From: Alterirhizorhabdus solaris
GTDB lineage: Bacteria; Pseudomonadota; Alphaproteobacteria; Sphingomonadales; Sphingomonadaceae
Direction of reading: 5' to 3'
Assembly: GCF_007785815.1 (NCBI RefSeq)
Contig: NZ_VNIM01000022.1
Coordinates: 1 to 51,009, forward strand
DNA: 51,009 nucleotides
In this document: positions 8,659 to 17,044 of the stretch, in pieces
How positions within the stretch are numbered: position 1 is the stretch's first letter
How the letters are laid out: every line of letters begins with the position of its first letter
Made by a program: the position numbers and the translations under genes
Notes under the pieces: generated by a model
What the model saw: only the letters and a program-made list of their open reading frames with translations
What the model was told of the DNA's origin: nothing
Database searches by the model: none

Positions 8659-9579
8659 CTAACCCCGGCCGCCCGGCGGAGGCAAGGCCGCGATCACCGC
8701 GCGCGCCGCCGCCGCCAGCGCCGCGTTGCGCGCCTCGGTGGGCACGGTGGCGCCGGTCAGATAGGCGGTCATCAGGATGGGTGCGCGCCCCGGCGGCCAG
8801 AAGATGCCGATGTCGCAGGTGGTGCCGTTCTCGCCCGCGCCGGTCTTGTCGCCCACCGTCCAGCCGGTCGGCACGCCGGCCCGCAGCCGGGTGTCGCCGG
8901 TACGGTTCGCCACGAGCCAGCCGGTCAGCGTCGCCCGCCCGGGCGTGGACAGCACCGGGCCTAACAGCAACCGGTGCATCGTGGCGAGCATGGCGGCGGG
9001 GCTGGTGGTATCGCGCGGATCGCCGGGGCGCGCTTCGTTCAGCACCGGCTCGATCCGGTCGAGCCGCGTCACCCGGTCGCCCAGCCCGCGCACGAAGCGG
9101 GTGAGCGCCGCCGGCCCGCCCAACCGCGCGAGCAGCAGGTTGGCGGCGGCGTTATCGCTTTCGGTCATCGTCGCATGGCACAGTGCGCGCACCGTCAAGC
9201 CCGTTGCCACATGGCGGGCGGTGACGGGCGAGTGCGCGATAAGATCCGCCGCACCGTACGGCACGATCGCATCAAGCGTGCCAGGCAGGCGACCGGCCCG
9301 GTGGAGCGTCATCGCCGCGACGAGCAGCTTGAACGTGCTGCACATCGGAAACCGCTCGTCCGCGCGATAGCCGGCGGCCTCGCCCGTGGCGGTATCAAGC
9401 ATCGCCACGCCCAGCCGCCCGCCCGTCGTCGCCTCGATCGTCGCCAGCCGCGCGGTCAACCCCGGCACGCGGGCAAGCGCCGCCGACCCGACCAGCGGCG
9501 ACACGAAAAGGCCGGCGAGCATCGCCCGCCGGCCCATCCGTGCCGCCGCGACGGGCATCACCCCGTCGCCTGGCCTCAC
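8659..9579 (-). CDS. Class A serine beta-lactamase
   Basis: The 306-aa product keeps all class A motifs: Ser-Thr-Phe-Lys at 81-84 (S70xxK), SDN at 141-143, an omega-loop Glu177-Pro-Val-Leu-Asn181, and KTG at 245-247. An N-terminal GRRAMLAGLF segment suggests export, possibly by the Tat route. The start used is GTG at 9579, whose GTGA overlaps the clpA stop; an in-frame ATG seven codons later (9558) is an alternative. Cysteines are at 80, 134 and 255. Cys80 is at Ambler 69, but Cys255 falls several residues after KTG and not at position 238, so a carbapenemase-type disulfide is not implied. It hydrolyses beta-lactams in the periplasm; spectrum unknown. Confidence 0.92.
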   Translation of the reverse strand: MRPGDGVMPVAAARMGRRAMLAGLFVSPLVGSAALARVPGLTARLATIEATTGGRLGVAMLDTATGEAAGYRADERFPMCSTFKLLVAAMTLHRAGRLPGTLDAIVPYGAADLIAHSPVTARHVATGLTVRALCHATMTESDNAAANLLLARLGGPAALTRFVRGLGDRVTRLDRIEPVLNEARPGDPRDTTSPAAMLATMHRLLLGPVLSTPGRATLTGWLVANRTGDTRLRAGVPTGWTVGDKTGAGENGTTCDIGIFWPPGRAPILMTAYLTGATVPTEARNAALAAAARAVIAALPPPGGRG

Positions 9580-11888
9580 GCCTGCACTTCTTCCTTGGGC
9601 TTGCCGCCCTTCTTGGGCTTCTTCGGCGCGGCGGCGGTGATCTCGAAGGCGAGCGCGTCGTCCTTCAGGTGCACCTTCACCTCGCCGCCGTGGACGAGCT
9701 TGCCGAACAGCAGTTCCTCGGCCAGCGGCTGCTTGATCTTCTCCTGGATCAGCCGGCCCATCGGCCGCGCGCCATAGAGCTTGTCGTAGCCGCGTGCCGT
9801 CAGCCAGCCCTTGGCGTCGTCATCCAGCGCGATGTGCACCTCGCGGTCGGCGAGTTGCAACTCCAGCTGGAGGATGAACTTGTCCACCACCCGACTGATG
9901 ACCTCGGTCGGCAGATAGCCGAATGGCACGATCGCATCGAGCCGGTTGCGGAATTCCGGCGTGAACATCTTCTTCACCGCTTCCTCGTCCTCACCCTCGC
10001 GGGAAAGATTGCCGAAGCCGAGCGATTCGCGGGCCATGTCGGAGGCGCCCGCGTTCGTCGTCATGATGAGGATGGTGTTGCGGAAATCCACCGTCTTGCC
10101 GTGGTGATCGGTCAGCTTGCCGTTGTCCATCACCTGCAGCAGGATGTTGAACAGGTCCGGATGTGCCTTCTCGATCTCGTCCAGCAGCAGCACGCTGTGC
10201 GGATGCTGATCGACCGCATCGGTGAGCAACCCGCCCTGATCGTAACCGACATAGCCCGGGGGCGCGCCGATCAGTCGGCTGACCGAGTGACGCTCCATAT
10301 ATTCGGACATGTCGAACCGCTGGAGCGGGATGCCCATGATGCTGGCGAGCTGCCGTGCGACCTCCGTCTTGCCGACGCCGGTGGGGCCGGTGAAGAGATA
10401 GTTGCCGATCGGCTTGTCCGGATCGCGCAAGCCCGCCCGGCTCAGCTTGATCGCCGAGGACAGGAGGGTGATCGCCTGATCCTGCCCGAACACCACCCGC
10501 TTGAGGTCCGTCTCCAGCGTGCCGAGCGACTTCTTGTCGTCCGACGAGACCGATTTCGGCGGGATGCGCGCCATCGTGGCGATCACGCTTTCGATCTCCT
10601 TGGGCGTGATGACCTTCTTGCGCTTGTTTTCGGGCACCAGCATCTGCATCGCGCCCGCTTCGTCGACCACGTCGATCGCCTTGTCGGGCAGCTTGCGGTC
10701 GTTGATGTAGCGCGCAGACAGCTCCACCGCCGACTTGATCGCGTCGGGCGTGTACTTGACGTGATGATGCTCCTCGAACGCGGAACGCAGGCCGGCGAGG
10801 ATCTTGATCGTATCCTCCACGGTCGGCTCGTTCACGTCGATCTTCTGGAAGCGCCGCAGCAAAGCGCGGTCCTTCTCGAAGTGGTTGCGGAACTCCTTGT
10901 AAGTCGTTGATCCGATGCAGCGGATGCTGCCGCCGGACAGGGCCGGCTTGAGCAGGTTCGAGGCATCCATCGCGCCGCCGCTGGTGGCGCCGGCGCCGAT
11001 CACGGTGTGAATCTCGTCGATGAACAGAATGGCGTGCGGCAGCTTCTCAAGCTCCGTCACCACCTGCTTCAACCGTTCCTCGAAGTCGCCGCGATAGCGT
11101 GTACCGGCCAGCAACGCGCCCATGTCGAGCGAGTAGATGACGGCGGGAAGCAGCACCTCCGGCACCTGCCCCTCGACGATCTTGCGCGCCAGCCCCTCGG
11201 CGATCGCCGTCTTGCCGACGCCGGGATCGCCCACATAGAGCGGGTTGTTCTTGGAGCGGCGGCACAGGATCTGCACCGTGCGATCCACCTCCGGGCCGCG
11301 CCCGATCAGCGGATCGACCTTGCCGTTCCGCGCCTTCTCGTTGAGATCGACGCAGAACTGCTTGAGCGCGCTCTCGCCCTTCTTGCCGTCCTGCTTGGTG
11401 GCTTTCTCTTCCTCGGCGCCTTTCACGTCACGTTGCTCCGTGGGTTGGCCGGCCTTGCCGACGCCGTGGCTGATGAAGCTGACCGCATCGAGGCGGCTCA
11501 TGTCCTGCTGCTGCAGGAAGAACACGGCGTAGCTCTCGCGCTCGCTGAACAGCGCGACGAGCACGTTGGCGCCCGTCACCTCCTCGCGGCCCGAGGATTG
11601 GACGTGCAGGATGGCGCGCTGGACGACGCGCTGGAAACCACTGGTGGGGGAGGGATCGGTATCGCTCCCCACCTTCAACGCATCCAGTTCCGTGTCGAGG
11701 TAGAGGCGCACGGCCTCTTTCAGGTCGGCCACCTCCACGCCGCAGGCCGCCATCACCTTGGAGGCATGCTCGTCGTCGATCAGCGCCAGCAGGAGATGTT
11801 CGAGCGTGGCATATTCGTGCCGGCGGCTGCTGGCCGCGGTCAGCGCGTTGTGGAGCGTCTGCTCCAGTTCGCGGGCAAAAGAAGGCAT
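9576..11888 (-). CDS. clpA: ATP-dependent Clp protease ATP-binding subunit ClpA
   Basis: The 770-aa AAA+ unfoldase has the ClpA N-domain (PSFARELEQTLHNAL), a first Walker A GDPGVGKTA near residue 220, a second Walker A GPTGVGKTE near 505, and the ClpP-contact region in the second module. A Lys-rich tail follows. It feeds substrates to ClpP, with ClpS as adaptor; clpS is not adjacent. The start at 11888 was chosen over the ATG at 11894 because the AAGGAG Shine-Dalgarno lies 9 nt from the former and only 3 nt from the latter. The gene follows a 49-aa ORF and overlaps the beta-lactamase start. Confidence 0.96.
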   Translation of the reverse strand: MPSFARELEQTLHNALTAASSRRHEYATLEHLLLALIDDEHASKVMAACGVEVADLKEAVRLYLDTELDALKVGSDTDPSPTSGFQRVVQRAILHVQSSGREEVTGANVLVALFSERESYAVFFLQQQDMSRLDAVSFISHGVGKAGQPTEQRDVKGAEEEKATKQDGKKGESALKQFCVDLNEKARNGKVDPLIGRGPEVDRTVQILCRRSKNNPLYVGDPGVGKTAIAEGLARKIVEGQVPEVLLPAVIYSLDMGALLAGTRYRGDFEERLKQVVTELEKLPHAILFIDEIHTVIGAGATSGGAMDASNLLKPALSGGSIRCIGSTTYKEFRNHFEKDRALLRRFQKIDVNEPTVEDTIKILAGLRSAFEEHHHVKYTPDAIKSAVELSARYINDRKLPDKAIDVVDEAGAMQMLVPENKRKKVITPKEIESVIATMARIPPKSVSSDDKKSLGTLETDLKRVVFGQDQAITLLSSAIKLSRAGLRDPDKPIGNYLFTGPTGVGKTEVARQLASIMGIPLQRFDMSEYMERHSVSRLIGAPPGYVGYDQGGLLTDAVDQHPHSVLLLDEIEKAHPDLFNILLQVMDNGKLTDHHGKTVDFRNTILIMTTNAGASDMARESLGFGNLSREGEDEEAVKKMFTPEFRNRLDAIVPFGYLPTEVISRVVDKFILQLELQLADREVHIALDDDAKGWLTARGYDKLYGARPMGRLIQEKIKQPLAEELLFGKLVHGGEVKVHLKDDALAFEITAAAPKKPKKGGKPKEEVQA

Positions 11889-11894
11889 GGGCAT

Positions 11895-12044
11895 CTACTC
11901 CTTCGAACCCGGATGATCGGCGATGCCATCATCGACGGGGCTGTTGACCCCCATGTCGTGATGGAGAAGCGCGCGATCAAGAAGTGCGGCGACCCGCCGG
12001 ATATTCCGCCCCGAGCGGGCGTATGCCGGTCGCCCCGCCATCAT
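11895..12044 (-). CDS. 49-aa hypothetical protein between DUF1192 gene and clpA
   Basis: A 49-codon frame starts with two ATGs (12044, 12041) and ends at a TAG immediately before the clpA ATG region. The ATG overlaps the DUF1192 stop, and the clpA Shine-Dalgarno sits in its last codons, so the gene fills the gap exactly as a coupled operon member would. The product is basic in the first half (GRPAYARSGRNIRRVAALL) and acidic in the second, with no membrane segment. No family is recognised. Evidence is positional only; it could instead be a fortuitous frame in a leader. Confidence 0.55.
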   Translation of the reverse strand: MMAGRPAYARSGRNIRRVAALLDRALLHHDMGVNSPVDDGIADHPGSKE

Positions 12045-12238
12045 CGCCTGAATAGGGCATCGGCGGTTGCGCGGTGGTTAACGGCCGCCTCGCGCTTTGC
12101 CGCGGTGCGGGCGATCTCCGCCTCCAGCGCGGCGATGCGCGCCTCCAGCTCGGCCACGGACAGCGGATCGAGATCCTGCCGCGCCAGCGCCATGAGCGTG
12201 TCGTCCGTTCGCTTCGGAAAAAGTTCTTCCGCGTCCAT
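12041..12238 (-). CDS. DUF1192 small coiled-coil protein
   Basis: The 65-aa product starts MDAEELFPK and contains the family core LDPLSVAELEARIAALEAEI, an amphipathic coiled coil, then an ADALF near the C-terminus. DUF1192 is widespread in alphaproteobacteria and of unknown function. An upstream in-frame codon would add nine residues, but MDAEELF matches typical starts. A TTGACA lies about 30 bp upstream on this strand (12273-12268), though no clear -10 is seen at 17 bp; the leader must be very short. It heads a leftward operon with the 49-aa ORF, clpA and bla. Confidence 0.85.
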   Translation of the reverse strand: MDAEELFPKRTDDTLMALARQDLDPLSVAELEARIAALEAEIARTAAKREAAVNHRATADALFRR

Positions 12239-12303
12239 GGGGTTATCGTTGACCGGACCGGCCACGCTGTCAATAAACCCGGAGACGATTTTGCGGGGGA
12301 TGA

Positions 12304-13314
12304 ATGATGGCGGGTCTGCCGACGACGATGCGGGCGATCGACCCGGCGGAAAGCGGCGGACCGGAGGTGCTCGTTGCGGTGGAGCGGCCGGTGCCGGTGC
12401 CCCCGGCGGGCGCGGTGCTGATCCGCGTGGAGGCTGCCGGTGTCAACCGGCCGGACGTGATGCAGCGCAAGGGAGCCTATCCCCCGCCGCCGGGCGCGCC
12501 CTCGATCCCCGGACTCGAGGTGGCGGGCGAGATCGTGGCGCTGGGCGACGGGGTCGAGCCGGCGCTCCTCGGCACCCGTGTGTGCGCGCTGGTGTCGGGC
12601 GGCGGCTATGCGGAATATGCGCTTGCCGACTCGCGCCACTGCCTGTCGGTGCCGGACGGCCTGTCGATGGTGGAGGCGGCGGCGCTGCCCGAGACGGTGT
12701 TCACCGTGTGGACCAACCTGTTCGAGCGTGCCTATGCGACCGAGGGCGATACCGTGCTGGTCCACGGCGGCACCGGCGGCATCGGCACCACCGCGATCAT
12801 GCTGGGCAAGCTGTTCGGCCTTACGGTGATCGTGACGGTGGGCAGCGAGGACAAGGCGGCCCGCGCGCGGGAGATCGGCGCGGATCTGGCGATCAACTAC
12901 CAGACGGCCGATTTCGTCGAACAGGTGAAGGCGTTCACCGGCGGCAAGGGCTGTCAGGTGGTGCTCGACATGATCGGTGGCGACTATCTGCCGCGCAACT
13001 TGGACTGCCTCGGCGACGACGGCCGCCACGTCTCGATCGCGGTACAGCGGGGCGCGAAGGCGGAGATCCCGATCTGGAAGGTGATGAGCAAGCGGCTGAC
13101 GCTGACCGGCTCCACGCTCCGCCCGCGCAGTGCCGACTTCAAGGCGCTGGTCGCGGACGAACTGCGCCGCACCGTATGGCCGCATGTCGAGGCGGGGCGG
13201 CTGCGCCCGATCATCGACCGCACCTTTCCGCTCGACCGCGCGGCCGACGCGCACCGGCGGATGGAGGAGGGCGATCACATCGGCAAGATCGTGCTGACCA
13301 CCGGCGATAGCTGA
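12304..13314 (+). CDS. NAD(P)H:quinone oxidoreductase (zeta-crystallin type)
   Basis: The 336-aa product is a zinc-free medium-chain reductase. It has an N-terminal GroES-like domain (VEAAGVNRPDVMQRKGAYPP, then GLEVAGEIVALG) and a Rossmann domain with VLVHGGTGGIGTTAIMLGK as the NADP-binding glycine motif at about residues 153-171. The C-terminal HIGKIVL is typical of PIG3/QOR proteins. It should reduce quinones or unsaturated carbonyls with NADPH. It starts at either of two adjacent ATGs behind a GCGGGGG site, 65 bp from the divergent DUF1192 gene, a pairing seen in sphingomonads (recalled, not searched). Confidence 0.93.
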   Translation: MMAGLPTTMRAIDPAESGGPEVLVAVERPVPVPPAGAVLIRVEAAGVNRPDVMQRKGAYPPPPGAPSIPGLEVAGEIVALGDGVEPALLGTRVCALVSGGGYAEYALADSRHCLSVPDGLSMVEAAALPETVFTVWTNLFERAYATEGDTVLVHGGTGGIGTTAIMLGKLFGLTVIVTVGSEDKAARAREIGADLAINYQTADFVEQVKAFTGGKGCQVVLDMIGGDYLPRNLDCLGDDGRHVSIAVQRGAKAEIPIWKVMSKRLTLTGSTLRPRSADFKALVADELRRTVWPHVEAGRLRPIIDRTFPLDRAADAHRRMEEGDHIGKIVLTTGDS

Positions 13315-13338
13315 TCGCCCGCCTGCGGGCGGCGGCGG

Positions 13339-13473
13339 TCAGTGCAGCGTCGGCGTCTCCTCCGCCAGCCGTTTCAGGCAACGTTCCAGCAGGTCGAGCA
13401 GGTCCTGGCAGGGCACTTCCACCATCGCGTCGTCGAACCAGTCGTCGATCGGATCCAGCCGTTCCCGCGCCAT
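13339..13473 (-). CDS. 44-aa acidic hypothetical protein
   Basis: A 44-codon frame begins MARERLDPIDDWFDDAMVEV and continues with CQDLLDLLERCLKRLAEE before ending PTLH. A GGGGAG Shine-Dalgarno stands 7 nt before the ATG, which supports translation. The composition is acidic and helical with two cysteines, and there is no membrane segment or recognised family. It lies convergent to the quinone oxidoreductase gene and downstream of the GST pseudogene. Too short for family assignment. Confidence 0.6.
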   Translation of the reverse strand: MARERLDPIDDWFDDAMVEVPCQDLLDLLERCLKRLAEETPTLH

Positions 13474-13529
13474 CGAAAGCTCCCCAGGGTCACGGGAACG
13501 GTAACGGTGGGCGGGCGCGTCGCTTAACC

Positions 13530-14109
13530 CCGGGCTGATCGCGGACGCTGCCTTGCGCGTGCGCGATCGACCGCGTCACGGCCGGATAGAGCGCCAGGGC
13601 GAAGCTGCCCTCGTCCGCGACCCGCGCACAGGCCACGAGCGCGATGTCGGCGAGGGTGGCGGCGTGGCCGACCAGAACGGGCCGGTCGCTCGCGCGCCTT
13701 CCGGCCGAGTAGGTGCCGCGTTGCCACCCCCGTCAACCGCTGCGCCGGATCGGCCACGGATCGCGTCAGCGTGCGCGACCGGAGCCGCGCGACCGCGACA
13801 TACGGCTCGTGGCTCCACTGCTCCCGAACCAGCCACTCCATCGTTCGCGCGCGATCAGGCGGTCGGCCCGGATCGGCGGCGATCCTTCCGCCGGCCGGCG
13901 GATGATCGCATCGGCCTGCGCTAGCGTGCGGCCGACGTCCGGCATCGGCATCGGCACCGGCCGGCGGGGCTCATCGCCGAAAAGGGAGGCGTGCGGGTGC
14001 CGCCGACCACGACGTCGGTGTCGTCCCATTCATGCCGCAGACCGGGATGATCGGCGGTCCGTAACACCTTCACGCAGTCGCCGAAAATGCCGTCGCCGAC
14101 AACCTTCGT
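13530..14109 (-). pseudogene. Frameshifted glutathione S-transferase pseudogene
   Basis: GST-like segments appear in order in different minus-strand frames. They are VVGDGIFGDCVKVLRTADHP and HEWDDTDVVVGGTRTPPF with AMSPAG (N-domain), then PMPDVGRTLAQADAIIRRPA and PPIRADRLIARER, then EQWSHEPYVAVARLRSRTL, and finally LVGHAATLADIALVACARVA with ALALYPAV (the C-terminal N-capping box region). At least three frame changes are needed, and the expected start codon reads ACG at 14109. Intact relatives are single 200-aa frames, so this is a decayed gene. It is a different GST subfamily from the one at 7108-7737. Confidence 0.83.
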
Positions 14110-14196
14110 CGCCGTTTGTCCACGTATCCGCCCGCCCTGCGCCGCAATCCGCCTTGCCCTCGCCCGACGGCGGGATTACAGCTGATGCCAAGTATC

Positions 14197-14225
14197 GGCC
14201 GCTCCGTGAAGGGGCGGCCCTTTTT
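14197..14225 (+). terminator. Terminator-like hairpin in the trcR leader
   Basis: GGCCGCTCC and GGGGCGGCC (14197-14205 with 14211-14219) form a 9-bp stem with one T-G pair and a GTGAA loop, followed by TTTTT (14221-14225). It points rightward and ends about 7 nt before the trcR Shine-Dalgarno. A possible promoter, TTGCCC-N17-TACAGC, lies at 14154-14182. Confidence 0.7.
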
Positions 14226-14242
14226 ATTCGTGGAGATCGCCG

Positions 14243-14935
14243 ATGGCCCAGCCTCTCATGCCGCATGCCACCGCATCGTGGATGGTGGACAATACTGCCC
14301 TCAGTTTCGAGCAGATTGCCGAGTTCTGCGGGCTGCATATTCTCGAGATCCAGGCGATCGCCGATGATACCGCCGCCACCAAGCTGACCGGCCGCGATCC
14401 GGTGCGCGCGGGCGAGTTGACGCAGGCCGAGATCGACAAGGGGCAGGCCGACGCCGGCCACTCGCTCGCGATGCTGAAGGGGCCGGAGCAGGTCCGCCGC
14501 ACCAAGGGGCCGCGCTACACGCCCGTCTCCAAGCGGCAGGACAAGCCGGACGGCATCGCGTGGATCCTGCGCAATCACCCGGAGGTATCGGACGGGCAGA
14601 TCTCCAAGCTGATCGGCACCACGCGCACCACTATCGCCGCATTGCGCGATCGCACCCACTGGAACATCGCCAACATCACCCCCAAGGATCCCGTCACGCT
14701 CGGCCTGTGCTCGCAGCGCGAGCTGGACGCGCTCGTCGCCAAGGCGGCCAAGGCGGCCGGCATCGAGGCCCCGGTCGACGACCGGCTGGAGGGCGACCGC
14801 GAGGCGCTGATCGGTGAGCTGCGCGCCCAGCGCGAGGCCGCGCATCTGGCGGCGGACGCGGTTCATGCCGAGGCGACGGTCGGCGGCATCCAGTTGCCCG
14901 CCGGCATGGTCGATCCGTTCAAGAAGACCGCCTGA
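14243..14935 (+). CDS. trcR: TrcR/DUF1013 cell-cycle transcription factor
   Basis: The 230-aa product MAQPLMPHATASWMVDNTAL is a clear DUF1013 protein. It has an N-terminal HTH-like region (ALSFEQIAEFCGLHILEIQA), a second HTH-like region (PEVSDGQISKLIGTTRTTIA) and the conserved ALRDRTHWNIANITPKDPV stretch, ending with GGIQLPAGMVDPFKK. The family, named TrcR in Caulobacter, is an alphaproteobacterial transcription factor tied to cell-cycle genes and RNA polymerase. Its Shine-Dalgarno (GGAG) lies 7 nt before the ATG. The leader contains a terminator-like hairpin, so expression may be controlled by readthrough. Confidence 0.9.
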   Translation: MAQPLMPHATASWMVDNTALSFEQIAEFCGLHILEIQAIADDTAATKLTGRDPVRAGELTQAEIDKGQADAGHSLAMLKGPEQVRRTKGPRYTPVSKRQDKPDGIAWILRNHPEVSDGQISKLIGTTRTTIAALRDRTHWNIANITPKDPVTLGLCSQRELDALVAKAAKAAGIEAPVDDRLEGDREALIGELRAQREAAHLAADAVHAEATVGGIQLPAGMVDPFKKTA

Positions 14936-15046
14936 CACGGCTCGCTGCGGGCGCTCCATGCGGGCGCCTGCATGACGAATGATTGCGGGCGTCCCGGTCG
15001 CCATGCCGGGATTGCCTCATCCGGATCCGCGTCTTACGTTAACGTC

Positions 15047-16786
15047 ATGAGCGATCCCGCCGCCGCATGGCGCAACGCCTACAGGCACCCCACCGGGTGG
15101 GACCGGACGTTCGCTCCGCTCTCGCTGCCCGACATGCTGGCCGGGACGGCCGCTCGGCGGGGCACGGCGCCGCTGATCGATTTCCTCGGGCGCAAGTACA
15201 GCTATGCCGAAACGCTGGACGGGGTGCGCCGCGTCGCCTGCGGGCTGACGCGCATGGGGGTGGCGAAAGGCGATCGCGTCGGCCTGTTCCTGCCCAACGT
15301 GCCGCATTACGTGGCGGCTTATTACGGCGCGATGCTGGCCGGCGCGACCGTCGTCAACTTCTCGCCGCTCTATACCGCCGACGAGCTGGCGCATCAGGTC
15401 GCGGACTCGGGCACGCGCATCCTGTTCACCTTGTCCGCCTCCCTGCTGCTGCCCACCGCCATCGCCGTGATGGAGCGATCGGGGCTGGAGCGGCTGATCG
15501 TCGGCTCCGTCGCGGGGGCGCTGCCGCCGGCAAAATCTCTGTTCTATCGCCTGTTTCGCGGCGGCGAGGTGACGAAGCGGCCGGACGACCCGCGCATCAC
15601 CGCCTTTTCCGCTTTGATCGACAACGACGGCGGCTGCACCCCGGCGTCGATCGACCCGGAAAATGATATTGCGATGCTGCAATATACCGGCGGCACCACC
15701 GGCACGCCCCGCGGGGCGATGCTGACGCATCAGGCGCTGACCGCCAACGCCCGCCAGATCGCCTCGATCGATCCCCACGCCGGGGACGACGACCGCATCG
15801 TCGGCGTCCTGCCGCTGTTTCACATCTTCGCCAACGCCGCCGTGCTGAACCGCACCGTCTCGGCCGGCGGGGAGATCGTGTTGCTGCCGCGGTTCGATGC
15901 GGGGCAGGTGCTTGCCGCCGTCGCGCGCACCCGCGCCACCTCGCTGCCCGGCGTGCCGACGATGTACCAGGCGCTGCTCGATCACCCGGGGCTGGCGAAG
16001 GCGGACCTGTCGTCGCTGCGGGTGTGCGTCTCGGGCGGGGCGCCGCTGTCCGCCGAGCTGAAGGCGCGGTTCGAGGAGGCGACGGCCGCGCGGCTGATCG
16101 AGGGCTACGGCCTGACGGAAGGCGGCATCGCCTCGACCAACCCCTATGAGGGCGAGAGCCGCACCGGCACGATCGGCCAGCCGTTGCCGGCCACCCGCTT
16201 CGCCCTCGTCCACCGCGACGATCCGGCCAGGCCCGCGCCGCCGGGCGAGGCGGGGGAACTGGTGGTGCGCGGGCCGCAGGTCATGTCCGGCTACTGGAAC
16301 CATCCGGAGGCGGACGCGGCCTGCTTCGTCGATGGCTGGCTGCGGACCGGGGACGTCGGCACGATCGACGATGACGGCTATGTGCGGATCGTCGACCGGC
16401 TGAAGGACATGATCTCGGTCGGCGGGTTCAAGGTGTTCCCCAGCCAGGTGGAGGCGGTGCTGTACACCCACCCGGACGTGCGCGAGGCGCTGGTGATCGG
16501 CGTGCCCGACGATTACCTCGGCGAGCGGCCGAAGGCGTTCGTCACGCTGTACCCCGGCACCCCGGCGGATGGCGAGGCGCTGAGAACGTGGCTCAACCCG
16601 CAGCTGGGCAAGCACGAGCGCGTGGTGGCGGTGGAGATCCGGCGGACCCTGCCCAAGACGCTGATCGGCAAGCTGAGCCGCAAGGAACTGGTGGCGGAAG
16701 AGCGGGCGCGAGCCCTGTCGGCGGCCTCGCGGCCCACCGCATCGGCGCCCGCCGTGCTTGACCACACCGCGGCCGACCGCCAATAG
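15047..16786 (+). CDS. Long-chain fatty-acid--CoA ligase (AMP-forming)
   Basis: The 579-aa adenylate-forming enzyme shows the phosphate loop YTGGTTGTPRGAML near residue 210, the GYGLTE motif near 355, the DGWLRTGDVG motif near 430 and the C-terminal hinge DRLKDMISVGGFKVFP. The catalytic Lys falls in LPKTLIGKLSRKEL near the end. This is the FadD-type order. It activates a fatty or aryl acid to its CoA thioester at the membrane face. The start is the ATG giving MSDPAAAWRN; an earlier in-frame ATG lies in unrelated sequence. Chain-length preference cannot be read. It lies directly upstream of xseB but is probably a separate function. Confidence 0.92.
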   Translation: MSDPAAAWRNAYRHPTGWDRTFAPLSLPDMLAGTAARRGTAPLIDFLGRKYSYAETLDGVRRVACGLTRMGVAKGDRVGLFLPNVPHYVAAYYGAMLAGATVVNFSPLYTADELAHQVADSGTRILFTLSASLLLPTAIAVMERSGLERLIVGSVAGALPPAKSLFYRLFRGGEVTKRPDDPRITAFSALIDNDGGCTPASIDPENDIAMLQYTGGTTGTPRGAMLTHQALTANARQIASIDPHAGDDDRIVGVLPLFHIFANAAVLNRTVSAGGEIVLLPRFDAGQVLAAVARTRATSLPGVPTMYQALLDHPGLAKADLSSLRVCVSGGAPLSAELKARFEEATAARLIEGYGLTEGGIASTNPYEGESRTGTIGQPLPATRFALVHRDDPARPAPPGEAGELVVRGPQVMSGYWNHPEADAACFVDGWLRTGDVGTIDDDGYVRIVDRLKDMISVGGFKVFPSQVEAVLYTHPDVREALVIGVPDDYLGERPKAFVTLYPGTPADGEALRTWLNPQLGKHERVVAVEIRRTLPKTLIGKLSRKELVAEERARALSAASRPTASAPAVLDHTAADRQ

Positions 16787-16793
16787 CCGGACG

Positions 16794-17036
16794 ATGGATC
16801 AGGACGGTATCACCGAGCTTTCGTTCGAGGACGCGCTGAAGCGCCTCGAGACGATCGTGCAACGCCTCGAAAGCGGGGAGGCGACCCTCGACGAGTCGAT
16901 CGAGCTGTACGCCGAGGGGGACCGCCTGCGCGCGCAGTGCGAGGCGCGACTGGCCTCGGCGCAGGCCCGGATCGAGAAGATCACGCTTGGCGCGGACGGC
17001 AAGCCGGCGCGCACGCAACCCTTCGACGCCGGCTGA
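16794..17036 (+). CDS. xseB: Exodeoxyribonuclease VII small subunit
   Basis: The 80-aa product MDQDGITELSFEDALKRLET matches XseB, with the conserved FEDALKRLE...VQRLESGEATLDESIELYAEGD helical hairpin. The subunit coats the coiled-coil arms of XseA and supports processive single-strand DNA degradation; xseA is not in the window. It begins 7 bp after the acyl-CoA ligase stop and is followed 8 bp later by ispA. The xseB-ispA pair is a common proteobacterial arrangement. Confidence 0.95.
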   Translation: MDQDGITELSFEDALKRLETIVQRLESGEATLDESIELYAEGDRLRAQCEARLASAQARIEKITLGADGKPARTQPFDAG

Positions 17037-17044
17037 ACCGGCCG

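Noticed and set aside
8659-9579. Calling the beta-lactamase a carbapenemase from its Cys69-type residue
   Set aside because: The partner Cys238 is absent (Gly follows KTGA), so the KPC/SME-type disulfide cannot form in the standard way.
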